Part shown: positions 41,305 to 50,447 of the stretch, piece after piece | Position numbering within the stretch: position 1 is the stretch's first letter | Layout: every line of letters begins with the position of its first letter | Program-made: the position numbers and the translations under genes | Notes under the pieces: model-generated | What the model was told of the DNA's origin: nothing | What the model saw: only the letters and a program-made list of their open reading frames with translations | Database searches by the model: none | Assembly: GCA_038205395.1 (NCBI GenBank) | Contig: JBBRBX010000009.1 | Span: 1 to 64,000 of the forward strand | Length of the DNA: 64,000 nucleotides | Direction of reading: 5' to 3' | Origin: Fredericiella sp038205395 | GTDB lineage: Bacteria; Chloroflexota; Anaerolineae; Caldilineales; Caldilineaceae

Positions 41305-42234
41305 CTATTGTCCCCGCTCATAGGGCTTGGTCAGCGCCGCCGGCTGGCGGATCTGGCGCGCCGTGAGCGCAAGCACCACAATGGTGAGCACATAAGGCAG
41401 CATAACGGCAAAATCGGGCGAGATTGGCAGCCCCAACACCTGGATCCACAGCTGCAAGGCGTTGACCAGGCTAAAGAGCAGGGCGCCGGCCATGATGCCC
41501 AGCGGCCGCCAACTGCCGAAGTAGACCAGCGCCACGGCGATATAGCCCATGCCGTTGGTCATGTTTTCTTGAAAGATGTTGAGAATGCTGATGCTGAGCG
41601 ACGCCCCGGCCACGCCGGCCATCGCACCCCCCAGGATCACGGTTGTATAGCGCACCCGCGTCACACTTACACCCAGCGAGTCGGCGGCTTCCGGATTCTG
41701 GCCTACGGCGCGGATTTTAAGCCCCAAAGTAGTGCGCGTCAGCACAAACCATGTCACCGGCACCAGCAGGAATGCCAGGTAAGTCAGAATGCTGTAGTCG
41801 AAAAAGACCTCACCAACAATTGGGATGTCGCTGAGCAGTGGGATGCGCTGGGGCCGGAAGCCGGTTACGCCGGTGGGTGTGCCCACCAGCACCTTCATCA
41901 ACAGGCTGCTCAACCCCAACCCAAAGAGCGACAGGCCAATACCGCTGATGCCCTGCTCCGCCTGCATGGTCACACTGATCACGGCCATCAGCAGCCCCAT
42001 CAGTGCACCGGTCAGCAGCGCGACACCCAGACCCAGCCAGGGGTTGCCGGTGTGCAGCACGGTATAGTAGCCGGAGAAGGCGCCCATCAGCATAATGCCT
42101 TCGGTGCCCAGGTTGACGACGCCGGAGCGCTGCGCAAACATTTCCCCCAGCGAAGCAAACAGATAGGGTGTGGCCAGACGGATGCCGCTGGTCAGGATGC
42201 CGACAATGGCGGTAAGGGTGAATAGTTCATTCAT
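41305..42234 (-). CDS. BMP-type ABC importer permease (YufQ-like)
   Basis: 309 aa, eight to ten TM segments. The GEMFAQRSGVVNLGTEGIMLMGAFSGYY motif near the N-terminus and IRAVGQNPEAADSLGVSVTRVRY in the mid loop are characteristic of the YufQ/YtfT-like branch. ATG 42234 overlaps the stop of the partner permease by 4 bp. Confidence 0.92.
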   Translation of the reverse strand: MNELFTLTAIVGILTSGIRLATPYLFASLGEMFAQRSGVVNLGTEGIMLMGAFSGYYTVLHTGNPWLGLGVALLTGALMGLLMAVISVTMQAEQGISGIGLSLFGLGLSSLLMKVLVGTPTGVTGFRPQRIPLLSDIPIVGEVFFDYSILTYLAFLLVPVTWFVLTRTTLGLKIRAVGQNPEAADSLGVSVTRVRYTTVILGGAMAGVAGASLSISILNIFQENMTNGMGYIAVALVYFGSWRPLGIMAGALLFSLVNALQLWIQVLGLPISPDFAVMLPYVLTIVVLALTARQIRQPAALTKPYERGQ

Positions 42235-43391
42235 GGCAAGGAGGGCGAACGGTCGGACGCCACGCCGGCGTCATCAAGTCGATTGGCGGCGGAAAGCCCG
42301 GCCGGCTCCTCGCTTTGGCGTACGGCCGCTTCGGCGCTGTAGCGGCGCTTGGCGCGGCGTACATAGAGGTCGCTGGCCACCACAAACATGACGACCAGCC
42401 CGTTAACTACTGTGATCAGGGCGCTGGGCACTTGGATGGCGCGCTGCATCTTGTCGGCCCCCACCAGCAGCCCACCAAAGAAAAACGAAGCCGGGATCAG
42501 CCCCAGCGGGTGAAGTTTGCCGAAGAGGGCAGCCACAATGCCGCTGAAGCCATAGCCGCCGGACATGCCTTCCAACATGCGATGGTGCAGACCGGCCACT
42601 TCGACCGCACCCGCCAGACCGGCGAAGGCGCCCCCCAGGATGAGCGAGAGCGCCACATACGAGGGCACATTGATGCCGGCGTAGCGCGCCGCCGATGGAT
42701 TCAGCCCCACGGTGCGGATGCGATAGCCGATGGTAGTGCGCCAGAGCAGAAAATAGACCAGCACAGCCAGCGCCAGCGCCAGAAAGATGCCGGCATGCAG
42801 TTGGGTGCGCGGCACCAGGCGCAGCAGCCAGACTTGTTCAGGCAACGCCTCCGTCTGCGGAATGTGAGTGCCGGCGTCACGCTGCACCGGGTCGAGCAGC
42901 GGCCCACGCAGCAGCCAGTTCATCAACTGGAAGGCAATGGCGTTGAGCATCACCGTGCTCAGAATCTCATTGACGTTGAGGCGCGCCTTGAGTACGCCGG
43001 CGATGCCGCCCCAGAATGCGCCGGCGGCGGCGCCCGCCAGCAGACAGAGCGGCAGCAAAATCCAGCCGGGCCAACTGCGCAGCGCCAGCCCCAGTGCCGT
43101 GGCGCCGAGCGCGCCGATAATCAACTGCCCTTCACCGCCGATGTTGATCACACCGCCGCGAAAGGAGATGCAGATGCCCAGCCCCACCAGCATCAGCGGC
43201 GTCGCCTTAGTAAGCGTGGCGGTCAAACCGGCAACGCTGCCGAAGGCGCCGGAGACCAGCGTCCAATAAGCTTCGAGCGGATTTTTACCTAGCCCCCACA
43301 GCAGCAGCGCGCCGATGGCAAAGGCCAACAGCACGGCGGCGATAGGCAGGAGCGCCTCTAACAGGCGCGGTAACCAGACGGTGCGACGCAT
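42231..43391 (-). CDS. BMP-type ABC importer permease (YufP-like)
   Basis: 386 aa from ATG 43391 (MRRTVWLPRLLEALLP). Many TM segments; FRGGVINIGGEGQLIIGALGAT and IRTVGLNPSAARYAGINV are the YufP-type conserved loops. The C-terminal 50 residues are polar and cytoplasmic. First gene of the operon, about 74 nt downstream of a good promoter start. A short dyad GGGACA-TC-TGTCCC (43393-43406) lies against the start codon where an SD would be expected. Confidence 0.9.
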   Translation of the reverse strand: MRRTVWLPRLLEALLPIAAVLLAFAIGALLLWGLGKNPLEAYWTLVSGAFGSVAGLTATLTKATPLMLVGLGICISFRGGVINIGGEGQLIIGALGATALGLALRSWPGWILLPLCLLAGAAAGAFWGGIAGVLKARLNVNEILSTVMLNAIAFQLMNWLLRGPLLDPVQRDAGTHIPQTEALPEQVWLLRLVPRTQLHAGIFLALALAVLVYFLLWRTTIGYRIRTVGLNPSAARYAGINVPSYVALSLILGGAFAGLAGAVEVAGLHHRMLEGMSGGYGFSGIVAALFGKLHPLGLIPASFFFGGLLVGADKMQRAIQVPSALITVVNGLVVMFVVASDLYVRRAKRRYSAEAAVRQSEEPAGLSAANRLDDAGVASDRSPSLP

Positions 43392-43471
43392 GGGGACATC
43401 TGTCCCATCGTGTTGCTTACAAGCGAATAAATTGAGGCAGTACGAACCGGTGTGACAACCAGTATGCACCC

Positions 43472-43500
43472 AGAATAGCAGAGTGCGCTGTGAGCGTCAA
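43472..43500 (-). promoter_or_regulatory. Promoter TTGACG-N17-TATTCT for the BMP importer operon
   Basis: Minus-strand TTGACG (43500-43495) and TATTCT (43477-43472), spacer 17. Confidence 0.65.
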
Positions 43501-43567
43501 TTTGGCAACATGAACTCAAATAGCCGCAAAACATTGTGCGTGATGACGATTGACGGCCAGGCTACAC

Positions 43568-43606
43568 CCTGCCGGCTTATCCTGCCGGCTTATCCTGTCA
43601 GCCTAC
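43568..43606 (-). repeat. 13-bp tandem repeat, two perfect plus one degenerate copy, over the rel stop codon
   Basis: CCTGCCGGCTTAT at 43568-43580 and 43581-43593, then a degenerate copy CCTGTCAGCCTAC at 43594-43606 that includes the rel stop (43598-43600). Confidence 0.8.
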
Positions 43607-46042
43607 CATGCGCCGCGCGGACTGGATGTTGGGCAAATTCTCGATCTTGGTCAGAATGCGCGTGAGTTGGGAGACATCTTTGATCTCCAACGTGGCGCTG
43701 ATCACCGCCAGATTGTCCTTCTGCCCCGTCAGCGCTTCAATGTTGCGCATATTGACATGCTCGTCGGCCACCAATGCCGCCACATCGCGCACCAGCCCGG
43801 AGCGGTCATAGGCGCTGACGTGCAGTTTGACCGGGTAGGTCTTTTCCTTTTCGGTCCCGGTCCAGCTTACATCGATCTTGCGCCCGCTGTTTAGAGATGC
43901 TTCGCGTGTCATGTTGGGGCAGTTTTTGAGATGAATGGTGACGCCGCGCCCGCGCGTGACATAGCCGACGATTTCGTCACCCGGCACCGGGTTGCAGCAG
44001 CGGCCCATATTGGTCAGCAGCCCGTCCAACCCTTGCACGCGCAGCCCGTCTGTGCCGCCCTTGCTGGGGGTGGTGCGAAAAGCGACAAAGTCGAGCGGCG
44101 ACAGCCGTTCTTGTTCGCGGCGTTCAAAATCAATTACCTTAGTGGCGATCTGCTGCGAGTTGATATCACCGTAGCCGATGGCGGCCAGCAGGTCGTCTAC
44201 CTCCTCAAATTTGAACAGGCGGGCAAGTGTTTCAAAACTCATATCGGCGGAGAGGCGGTCGAGATCTTTTTCCAACGCCTGTTTGCCGCGCAGAATGTTG
44301 TCTTCGCGCCCCTGCTTGCGCAGCCAGTTGCGGATCTTGGCGCGCGCCCGCTGCGTCGCCGTAAATTCCAAGTCAGGGTTGAGCCAGTCGCGGCTAGGCC
44401 CCCCGCGCTTGGCGGCGATGATGGCAACTTGGTCACCGTTTTGGAGCTTAGTGTCGAGCGAGACCAGCCGCCCATTGACATTGGCGCCGCGGCAGAGATG
44501 GCCCAGTTCGGTGTGCACGGCATACGCAAAATCAATCGGGGTGGAGCCGGTGGGCAGATCGATGATATCGGCATTGGGTGTGAACACCAGCACGCGGTCG
44601 CTGAAGACATCCGTCTTCATCCCGTCTACAAAATCATCCGAATCGTCGGCTGCCAGCGGCTCTTGCATCAGCTTGCGCAGATAGGCGATCTTCTCCAGCA
44701 CATCCTTGCTGTGGGTGGCCTGTTCTTTGTATTGCCAGTGCGCGGCCACGCCCAGTTCCGCCGAATCATGCATTTCGCGCGTGCGAATCTGAATTTCCAC
44801 CGGGCGACCATCTTTTTTGATGCGTACACCGGTGTGCAGGCTGCGATACATGTTGTCTTTGGGATTGGCGATATAGTCGTCAAATTCACCGGGGATAGGG
44901 TGCCACATAGTGTGGACGACGCCCAGCGCCGCGTAGCACTCGGCTATCGTACCGACAATGATGCGGAAGCCATGCACATCATAAATCTGTTCAAAGCCGA
45001 TGTTTTTGCGTTCCATCTTGCGATAGATCGAATAAATGTGTTTGGGCCGCCCATACACCTGGCCGTCGATGCCGGCATCGGCCAGCGCCCGTTCCAGTTC
45101 GCTGCGGATGCGTGTGACGAGTTTGCCGCGGTCGTTTTCCTTTTGTTGGATGGCGTTCTTAATCTCTTTGTAACTAGCAGGGTTGAGATAGCGGAAGCTG
45201 AGGTCCTCCAACTCTGACTTGATCTGCCAGATGCCCAGGCGATTGGCGATGGGGGCGTAGTAATCGAGCGTTTCGCGGGCGGTGCGCCGCCGTTGGTGTT
45301 CTTTTTGCCCGCTTAGCGTGCGCATATTGTGCAGCCGGTCGGCTAGTTTGATGATGAGTACGCGCAGGTCTTCGATGCTGGCCAGCATCATCTTGCGCAG
45401 CGATTCGGCCTTCTGATTGCTGACCGGGGCATCTAATTTACCCTGTTTTTCCTGAAGCTTTTTGAGTTTGGTGACGCCGTCCACCAATTTGGCGATGGTG
45501 GCGCCGAAGTGTATGCGGATATAGTCGATGTCAAACTCGGTGTCTTCGGCAACGTCATGCAGCAGCCCGGCGGCGAGCGCTTCGGGATCCATACGCAGTT
45601 CGGTGAGGATCAGATCGACTGCGATAGGGTGGGTAATATAGGGTTCGCCGCTGGAACGGCGCACCTCGCGATGGGCGTAGCTCGCCAGCAGATAGGCTCG
45701 CAGAATCAGCTCTCTGTTTTCGGGTTTAAAGCCTTCCGGCAGCGCGTTCCACAGCGTTTCAAATGCTTGCCGTTCGTCCAGCGATGGTTCAATTGTAATC
45801 AGCGCCGAATTGTCGGCGATGGGCAGCGGCTTCATCTGGCGCAGCAACTGCCAGACAGGGGAAGCCGCTGCTCCCTCTGTGGCCGGTGTGGCGCTGGCCT
45901 GGCCATACTGCGCCGTGGTGTCGAGGTCGGAGTGCGCCGGCGGCAGATCGCGTGCTTCGGTGCAGGGCTGAGGTTCTTTCTCTTTGTTGACCGGCCTGGC
46001 AGCTTCATTTGTGGTCGCAGTGGTTAATAACACAGTAAACAT
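43598..46042 (-). CDS. rel: Bifunctional (p)ppGpp synthetase/hydrolase (RelA/SpoT family)
   Basis: 814 aa. The HD hydrolase domain is intact (YITHPIAVDL, LLHDVAEDT, LVDGVTKL). The synthetase domain is also intact (GRPKHIYSIYRKM, IYDVHGFRIIV, EIQIRTREMHDSAELGVAAHWQYKE). It is followed by TGS (VFTPNADIIDLPTGSTPIDFAYAVH), a Cys/His conserved region (GRCCNPVPGDEIVGYVTRGRGVTIH) and a C-terminal ACT domain. A polar extension of about 90 residues precedes the HD domain, longer than usual, so a later start is possible. Its own promoter lies at 46136-46164. Controls the stringent response. Confidence 0.95.
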   Translation of the reverse strand: MFTVLLTTATTNEAARPVNKEKEPQPCTEARDLPPAHSDLDTTAQYGQASATPATEGAAASPVWQLLRQMKPLPIADNSALITIEPSLDERQAFETLWNALPEGFKPENRELILRAYLLASYAHREVRRSSGEPYITHPIAVDLILTELRMDPEALAAGLLHDVAEDTEFDIDYIRIHFGATIAKLVDGVTKLKKLQEKQGKLDAPVSNQKAESLRKMMLASIEDLRVLIIKLADRLHNMRTLSGQKEHQRRRTARETLDYYAPIANRLGIWQIKSELEDLSFRYLNPASYKEIKNAIQQKENDRGKLVTRIRSELERALADAGIDGQVYGRPKHIYSIYRKMERKNIGFEQIYDVHGFRIIVGTIAECYAALGVVHTMWHPIPGEFDDYIANPKDNMYRSLHTGVRIKKDGRPVEIQIRTREMHDSAELGVAAHWQYKEQATHSKDVLEKIAYLRKLMQEPLAADDSDDFVDGMKTDVFSDRVLVFTPNADIIDLPTGSTPIDFAYAVHTELGHLCRGANVNGRLVSLDTKLQNGDQVAIIAAKRGGPSRDWLNPDLEFTATQRARAKIRNWLRKQGREDNILRGKQALEKDLDRLSADMSFETLARLFKFEEVDDLLAAIGYGDINSQQIATKVIDFERREQERLSPLDFVAFRTTPSKGGTDGLRVQGLDGLLTNMGRCCNPVPGDEIVGYVTRGRGVTIHLKNCPNMTREASLNSGRKIDVSWTGTEKEKTYPVKLHVSAYDRSGLVRDVAALVADEHVNMRNIEALTGQKDNLAVISATLEIKDVSQLTRILTKIENLPNIQSARRMVG

Positions 46043-46135
46043 CCTTATTACGAATTGCCCCTGGCATTTGCGCCGCCGGCGGGCAGCTCGTCACACCCCT
46101 CCGCTCAGCCGGGATCACATCCATCAGGCACAGTC

Positions 46136-46164
46136 ATTATACCCGGATGCGAAAAGCGAAGCAA
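46136..46164 (-). promoter_or_regulatory. Promoter TTGCTT-N17-TATAAT for rel
   Basis: Minus-strand TTGCTT (46164-46159) and perfect TATAAT (46141-46136), spacer 17. Predicted leader of about 87 nt. Confidence 0.65.
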
Positions 46165-46220
46165 TCGCTAGGAAAGTGCCGGTGGGCGCGGCAAAGCAAG
46201 GCAATTTCTAAGCCTGTCCA

Positions 46221-47189
46221 TCACGGTTCCGATTGCTCGCCCGCGCCTTTTGCCGCCAGCCAATCGCGGGCCAATTGCTCGACGGCGTCGGGGGGTGCGG
46301 CGGCCAGGTCTACCCAGTGCAGCGCCGGCAGCTTGCGCAGCCAGGTCATCTGGTGGCGCACAAACCGGTGCGTTTCGGTTTGGATGCGCGCCACCGCCGT
46401 CGCCAGGCTGAGCCGTCCTTCCAGATAGCCGATCATCTCGCGATAGCCAAGGCTGGTCATCGCTGGCAGATTGGGCGCATAGCCCGCCGCCAGCAGCCGC
46501 TCCGTCTCAGCCACCAGACCTGCCGCCACCATCTGCTCGACACGGGCGTCGATGCGCTGGTGCAGCACACTGCGCTCGCGCGTCAGGGCAATCTGCAAAA
46601 TGCGGTAGGGCGGCGGCGCCATCCCTTCTAAGGCTACTTTGGACTGGCCGGTGATCAGCACGATCTCCAGCGCGCGCAGCACGCGGCGCGGGTTGCGCAG
46701 GTCGATCTGCGCCGCAGTGGTCGGGTCGATCTGCTGCAAGCGCACAGCCAGCGCCTCCACCCCCGCTTGCGCCAGTTCTTCCTCCAGCCGGGCACGCAGT
46801 TCCGGATCAGGGGGCACGGCTGGGATGCGCAGCCCAGCCGCGACCGCACGTACATAGAGGACGCTGCCGCCGACTACAAATGGTACATGGCCGCGGCGGT
46901 GAATGGCGTCGATGGCGCTGTAGGCAAGCTGCTGATATTCGGCCAGTGTCAGCACCTGGTTTGGGTCGCGCAGGTCGAGCAGGTGATGGGGCACGCGCGC
47001 CTGTTCGGCTTGCGTCGCCTTCGCCGTGCCGATGTCCATGCCGCGGTAAATCTGCCGGCTGTCGGCGCTGATAACCTCACCTTGCAGCTGCTCGCACAGC
47101 CGCAGGCTCAACTCGGTCTTGCCGGCGGCGGTGGGGCCGACCAGCACGACCAAAGGTGGCTGCTGCGGACCGGCGCCGGGGCTATTCAT
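46221..47189 (-). CDS. miaA: tRNA dimethylallyltransferase
   Basis: 322 aa. P-loop GPTAAGKTELSLRL, then ISADSRQIYRGMDIGTAK, PHHLLDLRDPNQ and VVGGSVLYVRAVAAGL, all diagnostic of MiaA. Later QTETHRFVRHQMTWLRK. Adds dimethylallyl to A37 of tRNAs reading UNN codons. Starts at ATG 47189, overlapping the yraN-family stop by 8 bp; end of the rnhB-yraN-miaA operon. Confidence 0.95.
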   Translation of the reverse strand: MNSPGAGPQQPPLVVLVGPTAAGKTELSLRLCEQLQGEVISADSRQIYRGMDIGTAKATQAEQARVPHHLLDLRDPNQVLTLAEYQQLAYSAIDAIHRRGHVPFVVGGSVLYVRAVAAGLRIPAVPPDPELRARLEEELAQAGVEALAVRLQQIDPTTAAQIDLRNPRRVLRALEIVLITGQSKVALEGMAPPPYRILQIALTRERSVLHQRIDARVEQMVAAGLVAETERLLAAGYAPNLPAMTSLGYREMIGYLEGRLSLATAVARIQTETHRFVRHQMTWLRKLPALHWVDLAAAPPDAVEQLARDWLAAKGAGEQSEP

Positions 47190-47589
47190 CGCGCACCGCG
47201 TGGCGGATATGTTCGACGCTGAGCAGTTGGCCATGTATATCCATCTGCACGGCGACTACATCAATGCGCCAGGGGCCGCGCCAGCCGCTCTGCTGCACAT
47301 AGCTGCGCGCCACCTGGCGCAGCTTCTGCTGTTTGCGGCGCACGATCGACTGCAAGGCGGTGCCGTAGGCATCCCCGCGCCGTGTGCGCACCTCGACAAT
47401 TACCAGCCAGGTGGTGGAGGGCAGCCCTTGCACAAAATCGGGGCCGTCCTCGTGGGCGATGATGTCGATCTCGCCGGCGGGGCAGCGCCAGTTGCGGGTG
47501 ACGACGGCCAGCCCTGCCTGCTGCAATGCCTGGGCGGCAATCTGTTCGCCGGCTGCGCCCAGGCTGCGGCGCCCATCCTGCCCACTCAT
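47182..47589 (-). CDS. YraN family (UPF0102) endonuclease-like protein
   Basis: 135 aa from ATG 47589. Typical opening GRRSLGAAGEQIAAQALQQAGL, then NWRCPAGEIDIIAHE and VIVEVRTRRGDAYG, which carry the D...E-x-K/R-like positions of the Holliday-resolvase fold; the usual EVK is EVR here. Function in bacteria is not settled. Overlaps rnhB by 4 bp and miaA by 8 bp, so tightly coupled. Confidence 0.9.
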   Translation of the reverse strand: MSGQDGRRSLGAAGEQIAAQALQQAGLAVVTRNWRCPAGEIDIIAHEDGPDFVQGLPSTTWLVIVEVRTRRGDAYGTALQSIVRRKQQKLRQVARSYVQQSGWRGPWRIDVVAVQMDIHGQLLSVEHIRHAVRDE

Positions 47590-48239
47590 GCGAGGCCGGC
47601 CTGCGGGAAGAGCGTCGCCGCCTGGGCAATGGGGGCAAAGCTGTAGCGGTGTTGGGGGCAAGGGCCGCAGTGGGCAAGCGCCGTCAGATGGGCGGGCGCC
47701 CCGTAGCCTTTGTGGCGGGCAAAACCATAAGCGGGGAATTGGCTATCCAGCGCCACCATGTGCGCGTCACGCGTCACTTTGGCCAGAACAGAGGCTGCGG
47801 CGACGGACACCATGCTGCGGTCAGCCTTGGCGCAACTGAACTGGGGAATGGAGACCAACGGCAGGCGCACCCAGTCGATGAGCAGAAAGCGCGGCTGGGG
47901 CGACAATTCGGCAATGGCGGCCTGCATGGCCTGGCGGGTAGCCGCGGCGATACCGGCGCTGTCAATCTGCGCAGCCGCAACCAGGACGACGGCCCAAGCC
48001 AGGGCCGCGGCTTGAATCTGAGGGGCGAGCGCGGTGCGCTGGGCGGGCGTCAGCAGTTTGCTGTCGCGCACCTTGCGCCAGAGGGGCAGATCGGCGCTCT
48101 CCGGCGCCACGATCACGGCGGCGGCGGCGACCGGTCCCGCCAATGCCCCGCACCCCGCCTCGTCGACTCCCGCCACCCAACGGCAGCCGCTCTCCCAGCG
48201 GAGCCGTTCCTGCTCAAATGTAGGGGTGTGCGTATTCAT
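47586..48239 (-). CDS. rnhB: Ribonuclease HII
   Basis: 217 aa from ATG 48239. Motif 1 reads GVDEAGCGALAGPV where the family has DEAGRGPLAGP, so the Arg of the ribonucleotide-sensing GRG motif is Cys (codon TGC). The catalytic D and E are kept. Further motifs are RDSKLLTPAQR, LLIDWVRLPL and the second acidic site SVAAASVLAKVTRDAHM, then HKGYGAPAHLTAL. Removes ribonucleotides and RNA-DNA hybrids. First gene of the operon with the yraN-family gene and miaA. Effect of the Arg-to-Cys change unknown. Confidence 0.92.
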   Translation of the reverse strand: MNTHTPTFEQERLRWESGCRWVAGVDEAGCGALAGPVAAAAVIVAPESADLPLWRKVRDSKLLTPAQRTALAPQIQAAALAWAVVLVAAAQIDSAGIAAATRQAMQAAIAELSPQPRFLLIDWVRLPLVSIPQFSCAKADRSMVSVAAASVLAKVTRDAHMVALDSQFPAYGFARHKGYGAPAHLTALAHCGPCPQHRYSFAPIAQAATLFPQAGLA

Positions 48240-48376
48240 CAGCCATATCCCAACTGGGTTGTCTTGCGTGCGGCAGGCAACCAACGGCCTGCTGCGCAAG
48301 AAAGATACCGCCGTTTGGCCCCCTGCGCAAGAGGATGGAGAAGGCGAGTGTGACTGCCCGCAACTGTCTCCCCTGT

Positions 48377-48405
48377 TTGACCGCTGCGGCGCAATTGGCT
48401 ATACT
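48377..48405 (+). promoter_or_regulatory. Promoter TTGACC-N17-TATACT for the ffh operon
   Basis: TTGACC at 48377-48382 and TATACT at 48400-48405, spacer 17. Start near 48412 gives a leader of about 129 nt, which contains an imperfect repeat of GTACGAC-GTT (48491-48501, 48507-48517) but no riboswitch or SRP RNA motif I can recognise. Confidence 0.65.
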
Positions 48406-48540
48406 GTGCTGTGGATTGCGCCCAATGGCCGGCAGGCGGGTTGTGCCGCGCGGCGGGCGCATGATTTTTGCTGGGTGTAGTTGTGCCCGTGTACGACTGT
48501 TGCGGAGTACGACCGTTCTGTCTGTTGTGGAGACGCCACG

Positions 48541-49983
48541 GTGTTTGAGAATTTAACCGACAAACTGCAAAGTGTTTTTGACCGTCTGGCCAGCAAGGGC
48601 AAGCTGAGCGAGAGCGACGTCAATGTCGCCATGCGCGAGGTGCGCCTGGCGCTGTTGGAGGCCGACGTCAACTACAAGGTCGTCAAGGAGTTTGTCGATA
48701 AGGTCAAGGAACGCTCCATCGGCGCGGAGGTCATGCAGAGCCTGACACCGGCGCAGACGGTGGTCAAGATCGTCCACGAGGAGTTGATTGAACTGCTGGG
48801 CAAGCCGGCTCCGCTTAACAGCAGCGGCCAGCCACCCACGGTGATTATGCTGGTGGGCTTGCAGGGTGCAGGCAAAACGACGATGGCTGCCAAACTGGCT
48901 TTGCGGCTGCGCAAGAACGGCCAGCGCCCGCTGCTGGTGGCTGCCGACATCTACCGCCCTGCCGCCATCAAGCAGTTGGAGGTGTTGGGCAAGCAGATCG
49001 AGGTGCCGGTGTACGCCGAAGGCACAAATACGCCCCCTTCGACAATTGCCAAGAACGCGCTCAAATTGGCGCGCGAAAAAGCCTACACCACCGTGCTGAT
49101 CGACACCGCCGGCCGTTTGCAGATCGACGACGCGCTCATGCAGGAATTGGAGCAGGTGCGCATGGTGGCGCGCCCCGCCGACATTCTGTTGGTGGTGGAC
49201 GCCATGACCGGTCAGGAAGCAGTCAATGTGGCCGAAGGTTTCAACCTGCGGGTGCCCCTCACCGGGCTGGTGATGACCAAGATCGACGGCGACGCGCGCG
49301 GCGGCGCCGCCCTCAGCGTGCGCCAGGTGACCGGCGTGCCGATCAAGTTCCTGGGCACGGGCGAGAAGATCGCCGACCTGGAGCCGTATGAGCCGGAACG
49401 GCTGGCCGGGCGCATCCTGGGCATGGGCGATATGCTTACGCTGATTGAGCGCGCGCAGGATAGCATCAGCGAAGATGACGCCGCTGCGATGGAGAAACGG
49501 CTCTCCGAAGGCAGCTTTGATTTTGAAGATTTTTTGGATCAACTCAAGCAGCTCAAAAAGCTGGGGCCAATCACCGATCTGATGGGCATGATCCCCGGTC
49601 TGAACAAGATGACCAAGGGGCTGGACCCGCAGTTGGCACAGAACAGCCTCAAACGCACCGAGGCCATCATCAACAGCATGACCTTTGCCGAACGGCGTAT
49701 GCCCGACCTGCTCAACGCCAGCCGCCGCCGCCGCATTGCCGCCGGCAGCGGCACTACCGTGCAAGATATCAACATGCTGGTCAAGCAGTTCCGCGACATG
49801 CAGAAGATGATGAAACAGATGGGCGTAATGGGCATGGGGCAGGGCAAAAAGAAGAAGGGCAAACAGGGACGTCTGCCTATGAATCCGGGCAAAGGCGGTC
49901 TGGGCAAGGGCACAGGCGGTCTGCCCAGCGGTCTGCCGGACAACTGGATGGATATGTTTAAGGGAGGAAGCGGCGGCGATTGA
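48541..49983 (+). CDS. ffh: Signal recognition particle protein Ffh
   Basis: 480 aa from GTG 48541 (VFENLTDKLQSVFDRL, the family start). NG domain: GLQGAGKTTMAAKLAL near 105, DTAGR near 189, and the closing loop TKIDGDARGGAALS. The Met-rich M domain runs from about 300 (GDMLTLIERAQ, FDFEDFLDQLKQ, RRRIAAGSGTTVQDINMLVKQF), and a Gly/Lys-rich tail. Binds SRP RNA and signal sequences for membrane targeting. Leads an ffh-rpsP-khpA-rimM-dprA-manC cluster; SRP RNA itself is not seen here. Confidence 0.97.
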   Translation: MFENLTDKLQSVFDRLASKGKLSESDVNVAMREVRLALLEADVNYKVVKEFVDKVKERSIGAEVMQSLTPAQTVVKIVHEELIELLGKPAPLNSSGQPPTVIMLVGLQGAGKTTMAAKLALRLRKNGQRPLLVAADIYRPAAIKQLEVLGKQIEVPVYAEGTNTPPSTIAKNALKLAREKAYTTVLIDTAGRLQIDDALMQELEQVRMVARPADILLVVDAMTGQEAVNVAEGFNLRVPLTGLVMTKIDGDARGGAALSVRQVTGVPIKFLGTGEKIADLEPYEPERLAGRILGMGDMLTLIERAQDSISEDDAAAMEKRLSEGSFDFEDFLDQLKQLKKLGPITDLMGMIPGLNKMTKGLDPQLAQNSLKRTEAIINSMTFAERRMPDLLNASRRRRIAAGSGTTVQDINMLVKQFRDMQKMMKQMGVMGMGQGKKKKGKQGRLPMNPGKGGLGKGTGGLPSGLPDNWMDMFKGGSGGD

Positions 49984-50129
49984 CGGTTGACCAGGCGCAA
50001 GACGCCGTTCGTTTCCTTTGAAAGATAGATTGATCATTACAAGAGAGATTGCTGCAAAGCTGCTGAATTGAGCAGATTGCACTGGATGGCACAGAGTCAA
50101 CAACCATTGGTTGAAGGAGTATACAAAAC

Positions 50130-50444
50130 GTGGTTCGTATTCGCTTGCGCCGCATGGGCGCCAAAAAATCCCCCCATTATCGCATTGTCGTGACCGACCG
50201 CCGCTCGCCGCGTGACGGCCGTTTTATTGAGGCTATCGGCGCCTACAACCCGCACACGCAGCCGGAGACTGTCACCTTGCAGACTGACCGCGCCGCTTTC
50301 TGGCTGAGCCAGGGCGCGCAGGTCAGTGAAGGCGCCGTGCGTATCCTGCGCCGCGCCAACCTGGTGGACAAGAACGGCAAAGCCATTCCGCAAGCTGCGG
50401 CTGAGAGTTCCGCGACGCAGCCGGGCGCAGGCGCGGCGGCCTAG
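50130..50444 (+). CDS. rpsP: 30S ribosomal protein S16
   Basis: 104 aa. MVRIRLRRMGAKKSPHYRIVV is the S16 signature; then DGRFIEAIGAYNPHTQ and the WLSQGAQVSEG loop. It is slightly long owing to an Ala-rich C-terminal tail (residues about 88-104). GTG 50130 has GAAGGAG about 10 nt upstream. khpA follows immediately. Confidence 0.97.
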   Translation: MVRIRLRRMGAKKSPHYRIVVTDRRSPRDGRFIEAIGAYNPHTQPETVTLQTDRAAFWLSQGAQVSEGAVRILRRANLVDKNGKAIPQAAAESSATQPGAGAAA

Positions 50445-50447
50445 GCG

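Noticed and set aside
43931..45217. Plus-strand open frame of 428 codons
   Set aside because: Lies entirely antisense to rel, whose domains are all intact; no domain or SD of its own.
48412..48540. Possible SRP RNA or riboswitch in the ffh leader
   Set aside because: The conserved SRP tetraloop region and known riboswitch cores are absent; only an imperfect short repeat is seen.
48553..50103. Minus-strand open frame of 516 codons
   Set aside because: Antisense to ffh; His/Gln-rich with no recognisable domain.
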